Source of the DNA: Lawsonella sp012842085
Lineage (GTDB): Bacteria; Actinomycetota; Actinomycetes; Mycobacteriales; Mycobacteriaceae
NCBI GenBank assembly: GCA_036749735.1
Contig: DAINXV010000001.1
Coordinates: 62,001-126,000 of the forward strand
Length of the DNA: 64,000 nt
Reading direction: 5' to 3'
Part shown: positions 1-9,073 of the stretch, in pieces
Layout of the letters: the number at the start of each line of letters is the position of its first letter
Numbering within the stretch: the stretch's first letter is position 1
Translations under genes and position numbers: made by a program
Notes under the pieces: model-generated
The model's input: the letters and a program-made list of their open reading frames with translations, nothing else
What the model was told of the DNA's origin: nothing
Databases searched by the model: none

Positions 1-1
1 G

Positions 2-1303
2 GCCTATGCGAACGTCACCGGCTGTGGCAACACGATCAATATGCGTCGCCCCCACACCCTGCAACTGATTCTCGATTCGCTACGTTATTGGGTCGAGGAA
101 ATGCATGTGGACGGTTTCCGCTTCGACCTTGCCACCACTCTTTTGCGTGACGGGGAGAAAGTGGACGACGTTAACCTGTGGGGTAACTTCCTGACGGCCG
201 TTCACCAGGATCCTGTTCTGCGGAATGTGAAGCTTATCGCCGAACCCTGGGACTTGGGATACGACGGTTATCAAGTTGGTTCCTATCCCTATCCGTGGTT
301 GGAGTGGAACGGTAAATACCGCGACACGGTTCGCGAATTTTGGACTGGAAACGCCTCTGTTCTGGGGGAGTTTGCGGGACGGCTTACCGGGTCTGCTGAT
401 TTGTTCGCACACAATAAGCGCCGCCCGGGGCATTCAGTGAACTTTGTTACCGCCCACGACGGTTTTACTTTGCGAGACCTCGTCACCTACGAAGAGAAAA
501 GCAATGAAGCCAACGGCGAGGATAACCGCGATGGTGAATCCCACAACCGCAACTGGAACTGCGGTGTGGAAGGTCCCACGGATGATCCCACAGTTTTGCA
601 GTTGCGACGCCAACAGCAGCGCAACTTGCTGACCACTCTGCTGCTTTCCCAAGGTACGCCGATGCTGCTGCACGGCGACGAAATGAACCGTACCCAGCAG
701 GGCAACAATAATGTGTACTGCCAGGACAATGAACTGTCGTGGATGGACTGGGAAACTGCCCGGAATGACGCTGACGCCGCCGATTTTCACGCCTACACCC
801 GCTATGTGTTGAAACTGCGGCGCAAACACCCGATTTTCCGCCAAAATAGTTTCTTCACTGGTAAAAATGTGCCGGCAGAGAATCCTTCAACGGAACTGCT
901 TCGACACCACGATGGGGACGAACCGATCTTGGATACTCTCCCGGATGTTCTGTGGATGAATACGGCGGGCAAGATTATGGAACCGAGCGACTGGGAAAAT
1001 GCGACTACCAGCACGCTTATGGTGTTCCTGAATGGCCACGCCAACCGCACTCCGAATCCGTTGGGTGGTCTGCATGGAGACTCTTCGTTCATCTTTTTGA
1101 TCAACGGCTCACGCGAGGATCAGACTTTCACTATTCCTAGTGAGTTGCAGACAAGCGGCACCGGGCAGTGGGATTGGAAGCTGGATACGACGCTTAGCTC
1201 CGAGGAAGCAGCTTCCGAACTCCCCGATCGTGAGGTAACGGACGCGCTGGTGCTGCCGGCCAACAGCATTGTTTTGTTGGAGCAAAAGCCCCAGCCGCAT
1301 TAA
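2..1303 (+). CDS. glgX: Glycogen debranching enzyme GlgX, 3' part
   Basis: C-terminal 433 residues of a GH13 isoamylase-type debranching enzyme, which hydrolyses alpha-1,6 branches of limit dextrins during glycogen breakdown. The frame is open from base 2 and starts in the family motif NVTGCGNTINM, so the real start lies left of the window. The GH13 catalytic motifs are visible: DGFRFDLA holds the nucleophile Asp, LIAEPWD the acid/base Glu, and VTAHDGF the third carboxylate. The rest is the C-terminal beta-sandwich. In mycobacteria glgX sits next to treY/treZ, but those genes would lie outside this window. The stop codon overlaps the last four bases of the convergent IMPACT-family gene. Identification is firm; only the 5' end is missing. 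Confidence 0.95.
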   Translation, partial: AYANVTGCGNTINMRRPHTLQLILDSLRYWVEEMHVDGFRFDLATTLLRDGEKVDDVNLWGNFLTAVHQDPVLRNVKLIAEPWDLGYDGYQVGSYPYPWLEWNGKYRDTVREFWTGNASVLGEFAGRLTGSADLFAHNKRRPGHSVNFVTAHDGFTLRDLVTYEEKSNEANGEDNRDGESHNRNWNCGVEGPTDDPTVLQLRRQQQRNLLTTLLLSQGTPMLLHGDEMNRTQQGNNNVYCQDNELSWMDWETARNDADAADFHAYTRYVLKLRRKHPIFRQNSFFTGKNVPAENPSTELLRHHDGDEPILDTLPDVLWMNTAGKIMEPSDWENATTSTLMVFLNGHANRTPNPLGGLHGDSSFIFLINGSREDQTFTIPSELQTSGTGQWDWKLDTTLSSEEAASELPDREVTDALVLPANSIVLLEQKPQPH

Positions 1304-1980
1304 CGAAGCTGGTATTCACGAACAACTGTGCCGGCAGATAGTAGTTCGGCATCGCCTTGGGATACGGCTGCGACATCTGCCACCAGTTCGTCATTCTGGG
1401 CACTGTTTTGGGTGGCGACGGTGATGGTTGCCAAGTTGGGGTTTATCTCCCCTTCGGCGTTTTCTCCGTAGATGACGTCCACAACGTCATGCGCTACCCG
1501 CAGCTCAGCTTCCCACCGCCCAATATCGGCTATAGGGCACTCCACTTTGGACAGTTCAGTGGGTACTCGTTTAACTATTCGCTGGCTGTTTTTGGCTGCC
1601 TCGTAGCCGCTGGTGACGGAATCACTGTAGGCTCGCACAAGGCCACCGGTGCCTAATTTGACGCCCCCAAAATAACGCACCACTACTGCGCAGACATTTA
1701 CTAGGTTGTGTCCGTTCAATACAGCCAACATGGGGCGGCCAGCAGTACCGGCCGGTTCCCCGTCATCATTGGAACGTTCCCTAATGTCGTCCCCACTCTG
1801 GTACCGGAATGCGGTGCAATGGTGGCGCGCAGTCGGATGGAGTTGACGGATGTCGTCAATAAATGTGCGCGCGTCCTCTTCAGATTTAATGCGCTCCAAA
1901 TAGCAAATGAAGCGCGATCGTTTGATGGTGAGTTCAGCGTCGACCGGCTCCCCTGGGGAAAGGCTCAACAAAGTACCCAC
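1300..1980 (-). CDS. IMPACT/YigZ family protein
   Basis: Protein of 226 residues of the YigZ/IMPACT family (UPF0029). The N-terminal domain shows the signature DDGEPAGTAGRPML followed by VVRYFGGVKLGTGGLVRAY, with a short YigZ-type C-terminal domain. Eukaryotic IMPACT modulates GCN2 through translation factors; the bacterial role is not settled, although a ribosome-associated or nucleic-acid-binding role has been proposed. The start is a GTG with AGGAG about 11 bases upstream. It lies 14 bp after ilvA on the same strand, so the two are probably co-transcribed. It converges on glgX with a 4 bp overlap. Length is normal and no residues look damaged. Confidence 0.9.
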   Translation of the reverse strand: MGTLLSLSPGEPVDAELTIKRSRFICYLERIKSEEDARTFIDDIRQLHPTARHHCTAFRYQSGDDIRERSNDDGEPAGTAGRPMLAVLNGHNLVNVCAVVVRYFGGVKLGTGGLVRAYSDSVTSGYEAAKNSQRIVKRVPTELSKVECPIADIGRWEAELRVAHDVVDVIYGENAEGEINPNLATITVATQNSAQNDELVADVAAVSQGDAELLSAGTVVREYQLR

Positions 1981-1994
1981 TACGCTAGCTGCTC

Positions 1995-3290
1995 CTACGT
2001 GAGGTATTCGTAGGCAGGTGTGCCCGGGAGCAGGCGCTCTACCTCAATGCCGCTGTGGTCCATGCGGTGCAGTAGAGCATGCAGACCGGTAGCTGAACCA
2101 AGCTGAATACCTACCAGTGCTTCCCCTGTTTCCCGGTTGTTGCGCTTCACATACTCAAACAATGTGATGTCATCGTCGGGCCCCAGTACGGTGTCTAGGA
2201 ATTTGCGGAGCTGACCCGGTTTTTGGGTGAAGTTCACAAGGAAGTAGTGTTTCAGTCCTTGATCCACCAGGGACCGCTCAATGATTTCGCTGTACCGTGA
2301 AACGTCGTTGTTTCCACCGGACACAATGCACACTACTGCGCTTCCAGGTACCGGACGCAGGTGGTGCAAAGCGGTTACTGAGAGCGCTCCGGCGGGTTCC
2401 GCGATAATACCCTCGTTCTGGTACAGTTCCAGCATTTCGGTACAGACTGCTCCTTCGGAAACAGTCATCATGTCGAGTTGGTCGCGGTGTGCGTCGAGAA
2501 CCGCATAGGTGACGTCACCACAGCGTTTGACGGCCGCTCCATCGACGAATGGATCGGTCTCCCCTAGGGTGACTGGCCCACCCATATCGAGTGCTGCTGC
2601 CACCGAAGCGGCACCGGCTGGCTCAACCCCAATGATGTGGGTGTTGGGCTTCTCTTGGCTCATGTAGGTAACCACGCCGGAAAGTAGTCCACCGCCACCG
2701 ACTGGCACAACTAGCATGGATGGTTCTTCCCCAATTTCTGCTAATTGTTCCAAAATCTCTACGACTAAGGTGCCCTGTCCGGCGATGGTGCGCGGGTCGT
2801 CGAATGGTGCGACCCAGGTTGCAGCAGTTTCTTGTGCTTCTTGCTGCGCAGCTGCGGAAGCATCATCGAAGGAGTCTCCCGTAACAACCAACTCGACCGC
2901 ATCTTGGCCATGGAATTTGATCCGATCGCGTTTTTGTTTGGGAGTATTAGCGGGCACGTAGATGCGGCCTTTGACTCCCAAATGGTTACAGGCGTATGCC
3001 ACACCCTGGGCATGGTTTCCTGCTGATGCTGCCACGACTCCAGCTTTTCGTTCCTGGTCGCTGAGTTGTGCAATGACGCTGTAGGCTCCGCGAATCTTGT
3101 AGGATCGAACTCCCTGTAGATCTTCACGTTTGAGGAAGATCTTTGCACCAGTTAGCTCAGAAAGGCGGGGCGAGTATTGCAAAGGGGTGCGCTCTACTAC
3201 CCCGTTAATTCGTTCTTGCGCCGCAGCTATATCGTCAGCAGTGGGCAGAACCATTTTTTCAGCATCATCTTCGTTAAACACAGTGTCCAT
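1995..3290 (-). CDS. ilvA: Threonine dehydratase (biosynthetic)
   Basis: PLP enzyme that deaminates threonine to 2-oxobutyrate, the first step of isoleucine synthesis. In 431 residues it shows the lysine loop SYKIRGAY, which carries the Schiff-base Lys, the phosphate-binding glycine loop PVGGGGLLSG, and a C-terminal ACT-like regulatory domain (from about residue 340, HYFLVNFTQKPGQLRKFLD). That domain implies feedback control by isoleucine and valine. The length matches the single-regulatory-domain corynebacterial form (about 430 residues) and not the 514-residue E. coli form. It starts 7 bp after the dnaE stop and is followed by the IMPACT-family gene. No attenuator or T-box was seen upstream, unlike ileS in this window. 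Confidence 0.95.
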   Translation of the reverse strand: MDTVFNEDDAEKMVLPTADDIAAAQERINGVVERTPLQYSPRLSELTGAKIFLKREDLQGVRSYKIRGAYSVIAQLSDQERKAGVVAASAGNHAQGVAYACNHLGVKGRIYVPANTPKQKRDRIKFHGQDAVELVVTGDSFDDASAAAQQEAQETAATWVAPFDDPRTIAGQGTLVVEILEQLAEIGEEPSMLVVPVGGGGLLSGVVTYMSQEKPNTHIIGVEPAGAASVAAALDMGGPVTLGETDPFVDGAAVKRCGDVTYAVLDAHRDQLDMMTVSEGAVCTEMLELYQNEGIIAEPAGALSVTALHHLRPVPGSAVVCIVSGGNNDVSRYSEIIERSLVDQGLKHYFLVNFTQKPGQLRKFLDTVLGPDDDITLFEYVKRNNRETGEALVGIQLGSATGLHALLHRMDHSGIEVERLLPGTPAYEYLT

Positions 3291-3297
3291 TATCCCA

Positions 3298-6200
3298 CTA
3301 AACGCAGTTACTACCGAAAACGGCTTTCAACTCTGAAATAAGCTCACCGGAAGCATTAACTTGGAGATTTTCGGATAATGCGAGCCGCTGTGTCTTATTC
3401 CCACTGTCTAGGGTGACCATGACAGGTGAAGATCCCTGGTGGGTGGTCAAAATACCCTTCAATTCGGCTAACAATTCAGGGGTACACATTTGTGGTGTTA
3501 GCCGAAGATGGAAGACGGGGGAAACACCATCCGCTCCCAAATCTGGGACTGATAGGTCATCCCCGAAAAGACTCATCCGGTCATCTCGGATATTGACGTG
3601 GGCGGAAACGATGACCACTGCATCCTCCACGATATCCATACCAACTTTTTGGTAAATGCGAGGGAAGAAAAGTACTTCTACCCCGCCTTGGAGGTCTTCG
3701 ATGCGGACAATGGCCCACGGTTCGCCACGTTTATTTACGCGTCGATCAACGGACGCAATAATGCCACCGATAACCACCTGTTTCCCGTGCGGCAATTCGC
3801 CTTCCAAAATGGTGGCGATGGAGGTGTCTGTTCGTTCGTGGAGCGCTAATTCCAGCCCATCGAGTGGATGTCCGGAGACATAAAGCCCCAGCATTTCTCG
3901 TTCCAAAGAGAGCCGGTGTTTTTTGTCCCACTCTTCGTCCGGAATCTGTACTTTAAAGGCGTCACCGACTTCTGATGTGTCGTCGGCTCCGAAACCAGCA
4001 AACAAGTCAAATTGTCCAGCTGCTGCAGCTTTTTTAGTGCCGGAAACGGCATCGACGGCATCCGCATGCACCAGGAAAAGTCCCTTGCGGGGATGTCCCA
4101 TAGAGTCGAAAGCCCCTGCTTTAATGAGTGATTCGGTGACTTTCTTAGTGCAGGCACTTTGCCCGATCTTGTCGAGGTAATCAGAGAAATCGGTGTAGTC
4201 GCCTTTCTCATCGCGTGACGCCACAATGTCGTCAACAGGCTGCTCACCGACGTTTCGGATCGCTCCCAAACCGAAACGAATATCTTTACCAACAGGGGCG
4301 AAGTTGAAGGTGGATTCGTTGACGTCGGGTTGGAGCACCCTGATTCCGAGGCGACGGCAGTCAGACAAGTAGATTGCGGTCTTGTCTTTATCATCTCCCA
4401 CGGATGTCAACAACGCGGCCATGTACTCTGCCGGGTAGTTGGCCTTCAAATATGCTGTCCAGTAGCTCACCAGGCCATAGCCCGCGGCATGCGACTTGTT
4501 GAAGGCGTACCCAGCGAACGGAAGAATCGTTTCCCACAGCACCTTGATGGCCTGGTCGGAGAATTCGCGTTCCCGCATACCGGATTGGAACCTATCAAAT
4601 TCTTTCGCCAAGACTTCCGGTTTCTTCTTACCCATTGCGCGTCGTAGCAGGTCGGCTTGTCCAAGCGAATAGCCGGCAACTTTTTGAGCAATCTGCATGA
4701 TCTGCTCTTGATACACAATGAGGCCATAGGTTTCCGCCAAAATATCGCGGAGGGGTTCATCCAGCTCTGGGTGGATTGGTTCCACAGGCGCGCGACCATT
4801 TTTGCGGTCAGCATAGGCCCAGTGGGCACCGACGCCCATTGGTCCCGGTCGGTAGAGCGCCAAAGAAGCCACAATATCGTTGAACTCCGTCGGCTCCATG
4901 CGTTTGAGAAGCTCCCGCATGCCCCCACTATCGAGTTGGAAAACACCGAGGGTGTCTCCCCGCTGCAGCAACTCATAGGCGGCGGTATCCGTGAGGGGCA
5001 AACGCTCAAGGTCTACTTCCTCACCATCCCGGTTGGCTTTAATATTTTCCAGGGCGTCCCCAATGACCGTCAGGTTGCGCAAACCCAGGAAGTCCATCTT
5101 TAGGAGTCCAATATCCTCACAAGCGGGATAGTCCCAGCCCGTAATGATGGCGCCATCTTGGGAGCGTTTCCACATGGGGACACAGTCCAATAGTGGCTCA
5201 TTGGACATAATGACTGCGCAGGCATGCACACCGGCTTGCCGGATCATTCCTTCAAAACCGCGAGCAGTCTCATAAATCTTGCGAATATCAGGGTCACTCT
5301 CAATAAGAGAGCGAATTTCGCTCGCCTCTCCGTAGCGCGGGTGTTCCGGATCCATAATGCCGTGCAACGGAATATCTTTTGCACCTTGTGCAGGGGGCAA
5401 AGCCTTTGTCATCCGGTCAGCAATGGCATAGCCCGGTTGTCCGAATTGCACACGTGCCGAGTCTTTAATAGCGGCCTTGGTCTTAATTGTTCCGAAGGCA
5501 ATGACCTGCGCGACTTTATCTTCTCCCCAACGATCCGAGGCGTATCGAATCATTTCGTTGCGGCGACGATCATCGAAATCCATATCGATGTCAGGCGCTG
5601 ACGGTCGTTCGGGGTTCAAAAACCTTTCGAAAAGTAACCCGTGCTCAACTGGGTCAATATTGGTGATGCCAAGCGCATAAGCAATAAGAGCACCAGCTGC
5701 GGAGCCACGGCCGGGACCAACTTTAATACCTACTTCACGGGCATGGTTGACCAGGTCAGCAACAACCAAAAAGTAAGTGGGGTATCCCTTTTGAACGATG
5801 ACGTCAATTTCGTAATTGGCCCGCTCAATATATTCTCGGGACACTCCATCAGGAAAACGCCACTCAAGTCCTTTATGGACTTGATGCCGTAGCCACGATT
5901 CCGCATCGTGTCCCTTGGGAACATCAAAGTCAGGCATCCGGTCTTTGAATTTCCAGATGTTCGAATAGTCTTCCACTTTTTCGGTAATAACCAACGTGTT
6001 ATCGCATGCTCCCGGCACTTCACTATCCCACCGGGCTCTGATCTCTTCCGGCGGAATGAGGTAGTAGCTGTCCCCATCGAATTTGAAGCGCGTCGGATCA
6101 GAGAGTGTTTTGCCGGTCTGCACACACAACATAGCTTCGTGGGCACGTGCTTGGTCACGTGTCACATAGTGGCAGTCGTTGGTGACGACAGGTTCCATCC

Positions 6201-6840
6201 CCAAGTCTTTGCCGAGTTGCAAAAGATCAGCTTTGATCCGCTTCTCGATATCAATGTCATGGTCCATTAACTCGAGATAGAAATTGTCTTTTCCAAAAAT
6301 ATCCTGCCAGCGTCCAGCAGCTTCATAAGCTTCTTTTCGTTGCCCCAACCGCAGCCGTGTCTGAATTTCGCTGGAAGGGCACCCGGAGGCACCAATGAGG
6401 CCTTCAGAGTGTTGGGAAATAAGTTCAACGTCCATGCGGGGCCATTTACCCAATTGGCCTTCATAAGAAGCAAGTGAGGACAGTTTGAAAAGGTTTCGAA
6501 GACCCGTTTCATTCTGTGCCCACAAAGTCATGTGAGTGTAGGCACCGGAGCCAGAAACATCGTCTCTTTTTGGGGAGGGATCTCCCCACCTTTGGCGCTT
6601 CTTGTCAAAGCGTGAGCCGGGCGCTAAATAGGCTTCGATACCAATAATCGGTTTAATTCCCGCGTCAACAGCAGCATGGTAAAAATCAGAGGCGCCGTAC
6701 ATGTTGCCGTGGTCCGTCATGCCTACCGCCGGCATGCCACGCTTATTGCATTCCTCCATGAGATTGTCGATCTTTGCCATTCCATCGAGCATGGAAAACT
6801 CAGTGTGGTTATGGAGATGGACAAAAGTCTTCTTCCCCAA
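3298..6840 (-). CDS. dnaE: DNA polymerase III alpha subunit
   Basis: Replicative DNA polymerase of 1180 residues. The N-terminal PHP domain begins FVHLHNHTEFSMLDG and continues with the metal-binding MTDHGNMYG. In DnaE1-type actinobacterial polymerases this domain is the proofreading 3'-5' exonuclease. The polymerase core holds PDIDMDFDDRRR, with the catalytic aspartates, and the GPGRGSAAGAL loop. The tail carries the helix-hairpin-helix and OB-fold regions (VVIGGIIASVDRRVNKRGEPW). Length is typical for DnaE1 and no motif is missing. It is transcribed with ilvA, 7 bp downstream. The 88 bp to rluD on the same strand contain nothing recognisable. Confidence 0.97.
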   Translation of the reverse strand: MGKKTFVHLHNHTEFSMLDGMAKIDNLMEECNKRGMPAVGMTDHGNMYGASDFYHAAVDAGIKPIIGIEAYLAPGSRFDKKRQRWGDPSPKRDDVSGSGAYTHMTLWAQNETGLRNLFKLSSLASYEGQLGKWPRMDVELISQHSEGLIGASGCPSSEIQTRLRLGQRKEAYEAAGRWQDIFGKDNFYLELMDHDIDIEKRIKADLLQLGKDLGMEPVVTNDCHYVTRDQARAHEAMLCVQTGKTLSDPTRFKFDGDSYYLIPPEEIRARWDSEVPGACDNTLVITEKVEDYSNIWKFKDRMPDFDVPKGHDAESWLRHQVHKGLEWRFPDGVSREYIERANYEIDVIVQKGYPTYFLVVADLVNHAREVGIKVGPGRGSAAGALIAYALGITNIDPVEHGLLFERFLNPERPSAPDIDMDFDDRRRNEMIRYASDRWGEDKVAQVIAFGTIKTKAAIKDSARVQFGQPGYAIADRMTKALPPAQGAKDIPLHGIMDPEHPRYGEASEIRSLIESDPDIRKIYETARGFEGMIRQAGVHACAVIMSNEPLLDCVPMWKRSQDGAIITGWDYPACEDIGLLKMDFLGLRNLTVIGDALENIKANRDGEEVDLERLPLTDTAAYELLQRGDTLGVFQLDSGGMRELLKRMEPTEFNDIVASLALYRPGPMGVGAHWAYADRKNGRAPVEPIHPELDEPLRDILAETYGLIVYQEQIMQIAQKVAGYSLGQADLLRRAMGKKKPEVLAKEFDRFQSGMREREFSDQAIKVLWETILPFAGYAFNKSHAAGYGLVSYWTAYLKANYPAEYMAALLTSVGDDKDKTAIYLSDCRRLGIRVLQPDVNESTFNFAPVGKDIRFGLGAIRNVGEQPVDDIVASRDEKGDYTDFSDYLDKIGQSACTKKVTESLIKAGAFDSMGHPRKGLFLVHADAVDAVSGTKKAAAAGQFDLFAGFGADDTSEVGDAFKVQIPDEEWDKKHRLSLEREMLGLYVSGHPLDGLELALHERTDTSIATILEGELPHGKQVVIGGIIASVDRRVNKRGEPWAIVRIEDLQGGVEVLFFPRIYQKVGMDIVEDAVVIVSAHVNIRDDRMSLFGDDLSVPDLGADGVSPVFHLRLTPQMCTPELLAELKGILTTHQGSSPVMVTLDSGNKTQRLALSENLQVNASGELISELKAVFGSNCV

Positions 6841-6928
6841 GAAGTGCTCCTTAGAACTAAACGATTAAGTTTCAGACGTGTTCTCAGTCTAACCGAGGAC
6901 ACCACAATTTCTGGGAGGTGAATCCGGG

Positions 6929-7855
6929 TTAGCTTTGGGCTTTGAGAATATCCAGGGCGTGTGACAAATCCGGCGCATATTCACTCGTGAATTCCACCCA
7001 ATGGCCGTCAGCAGGATGAATAAACCCCAGTTTCTGGGCGTGTAGCCACTGCCTGCGGAGCCCTAATTCTTTCGACAGCTTGGGATCACTGCCATAGGTG
7101 GGATCCCCGACACACGGATGGTGTAGTGCCGAGAAATGCACTCTAATTTGGTGAGTGCGGCCAGTTTCCAGCCGAATCTTTAGCAGTGTAGCGCGTCGGA
7201 AAATCTCTAAAGTGTCGTAATGCGTAATTGCCGATTTGCCGTCACTGCGCACACAAAAACGCCAATCATTACCACTGTGACGCCCGATAGGCGCGTCAAT
7301 AGTTCCCGACAACGGATCGGGATAGCCTTGCACCACTGCGTGATAAATTTTTTCTACTTCGCGATCCCGAAAAGCCTGTTTGAGAACGGTATATGCGTGC
7401 TCGGAGGTGGCGACACACATGAGCCCGGAAGTGCCCGCATCGAGTCGGTGCACGATACCTTTCCGTTCGGGCGGCCCCGAGGTGGTCATCCGGTACCCAG
7501 CGGCCGCTAGACCCCCGATTACCGTAGGTCCGTCCCAACCTAAAGAGGGATGTGCAGCAACACCTGCAGGTTTATCCACGACCACAATATGGCTGTCCGC
7601 GTAGACAACCTTCATACCGGGAACGGGTTCCTCTTTTACTTGCAGAGGCTCTTCAGGACTGGGAAGCGTCACCTCTAGTAGGCCGGAGGTGAGACGAGTG
7701 GATTTGGCAATAGTTTTACCATTTAGCGTTACTGCTTCATCGGTTAATAATGCAGCTGCGCTGCTCCGGGATATTCCCAAAAGACGAGAAAGAGCCACAT
7801 CTGCACGTAGCTCTAATAACCCTTCTGGCATGGGAATGGCCCGGTATTCACCCAC
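6929..7855 (-). CDS. rluD: RluA/RluD-family 23S rRNA pseudouridine synthase
   Basis: Pseudouridine synthase of 308 residues. An N-terminal S4-type RNA-binding domain (about residues 14-75) is followed by the catalytic domain with HRLDAGTSG, whose Asp attacks the uridine. GRTHQIRVH and GDPTYG are conserved late motifs. RluD in E. coli modifies positions in helix 69 of 23S rRNA; the exact target here is inferred from family membership and from the conserved lspA-rluD gene order. It starts one base after the lspA stop, so the two are translationally linked. Mycobacteria keep the same pair (Rv1539-Rv1540). Confidence 0.9.
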   Translation of the reverse strand: MGEYRAIPMPEGLLELRADVALSRLLGISRSSAAALLTDEAVTLNGKTIAKSTRLTSGLLEVTLPSPEEPLQVKEEPVPGMKVVYADSHIVVVDKPAGVAAHPSLGWDGPTVIGGLAAAGYRMTTSGPPERKGIVHRLDAGTSGLMCVATSEHAYTVLKQAFRDREVEKIYHAVVQGYPDPLSGTIDAPIGRHSGNDWRFCVRSDGKSAITHYDTLEIFRRATLLKIRLETGRTHQIRVHFSALHHPCVGDPTYGSDPKLSKELGLRRQWLHAQKLGFIHPADGHWVEFTSEYAPDLSHALDILKAQS

Positions 7856-7856
7856 G

Positions 7857-8414
7857 TCAATTATCCCCTTTCCGAGTCCGCAGCGGGGGTCCGAAAATAA
7901 TGCAAAGCACGGTCACTACTACCCCTATAGTGACAGCCGAGTCCGCAACGTTAAAAACAGGAAAGGAACCAACGGAAATAAAATCCACGACATAGCCACT
8001 AAATGGCTCTGGCGGGTTGCTAAACCGGTCGATTAAGTTCCCGATTGCTCCGCCTAGTATGAGGCTGAGACCGATCCCCCACCACCAGCTATCTGTACGC
8101 CACAAAGCTGATGCCACGAAAGTGGCGATAATGAGGCTCACAATAGTGATAGCGACTGTCGCATTAGATCCTAAGGAGAAAGCGGCACCGGTGTTGTGGA
8201 CTCTCGTAATCGAAAAAATGCCCTTGGACCAAGCAGTTTCTCCGAGCTCAAGGGTAGAGACAATCCATCCTTTGGAAAGAAAATCCAGAACCACAATGAG
8301 TCCGGCTAACCCATAAAGAAGGAAATGCTTTTTCGCCGCTTTCTGGCGGTTTTTTACTGCTTCCTGGGTGACCGCCGCGGAGTCTGGTTCGGAGGCTCCG
8401 TTTACATCAGACAT
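7857..8414 (-). CDS. lspA: Lipoprotein signal peptidase (signal peptidase II)
   Basis: Membrane aspartyl protease that removes signal peptides from prolipoproteins after Cys lipidation. The 185 residues contain four predicted membrane segments, the motif NTGAAFS, and the two catalytic aspartates in GNLIDRF and VVDFI. The N-terminal 30 residues are cytoplasmic and polar. The start codon lies inside the end of the upstream lipoprotein gene (13 bp overlap), so a likely substrate is made from the same transcript. rluD follows directly. All catalytic residues are present. Confidence 0.95.
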   Translation of the reverse strand: MSDVNGASEPDSAAVTQEAVKNRQKAAKKHFLLYGLAGLIVVLDFLSKGWIVSTLELGETAWSKGIFSITRVHNTGAAFSLGSNATVAITIVSLIIATFVASALWRTDSWWWGIGLSLILGGAIGNLIDRFSNPPEPFSGYVVDFISVGSFPVFNVADSAVTIGVVVTVLCIIFGPPLRTRKGDN

Positions 8415-8899
8415 GCAGCGGGCACACTATCCGGCATCAGCAGGGTAATTGTCGAGCAGACAAATGCTTTGGACACTTTCCACTTGCCGTCATCGTAAAC
8501 AAATTGGATTTCTCCGCCTTGAGCTGGCTGCCCAGGTATAGCAAGCTCAACGTGGACGGTGCGGGTTTTGCGGTCTGTGGGCACGATTTGTCCAGTCAAC
8601 TTAATGTCGGCTTGTGCCTCTCTGGACGCTTCCGCAATTTTTTCGAAAAGCTCGGGTGAATCCTCTGCACCTTCAATAGTGTCGAGTTTGTCCTCTGCCG
8701 GGATTTTAGGATCGAGCACTTTCTCTAATAGTTTTTGAAGTTGCTCGAGAGTAGGTTCGGGAACGGCTGGACGCATCCGCGAACTCATAGCGGCACTGCT
8801 GCTGGACAATACCTCGGGCGGAATTGAAGTTGTGCACGCAGCCAAGCTGACACTAGTCGCTAAGGCGACAATAGCTGCAACGAGGCGTTTGGCAGTCAT
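8402..8899 (-). CDS. MTB12-like secreted lipoprotein
   Basis: Predicted lipoprotein of 165 residues. The signal peptide MTAKRLVAAIVALATSVSLA ends in the lipobox LAAC, with Cys22 as the lipidated residue. The mature part has a low-complexity Ser/Pro linker and then a domain beginning PTLEQLQKLLEKVLDPKI, which resembles the C-terminal domain of the mycobacterial low-molecular-weight antigen MTB12/CFP2; this match is from memory of the family. The start at 8899 has GGGGAG six bases upstream and gives a normal signal peptide. A start at 8926 would add nine unlikely residues. The gene overlaps lspA by 13 bp. Function is unknown; cell-surface placement is inferred. Confidence 0.75.
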   Translation of the reverse strand: MTAKRLVAAIVALATSVSLAACTTSIPPEVLSSSSAAMSSRMRPAVPEPTLEQLQKLLEKVLDPKIPAEDKLDTIEGAEDSPELFEKIAEASREAQADIKLTGQIVPTDRKTRTVHVELAIPGQPAQGGEIQFVYDDGKWKVSKAFVCSTITLLMPDSVPAACLM

Positions 8900-9073
8900 A
8901 GGGCTCCCCACATTGAGCGTTAGCAATTAATCTTCTATCCACTTTACCGCGTTTTTTCGCGAGGGCTTTATTAATACCTTTACTTGCAGTTCTCCCGCAA
9001 GTTGTCCAAGTATGCTGGGAGGCACTACGCCTAGTTTATTTGGCCGGTCGAGAAGAGAGCGTTAGGCCCTTTT

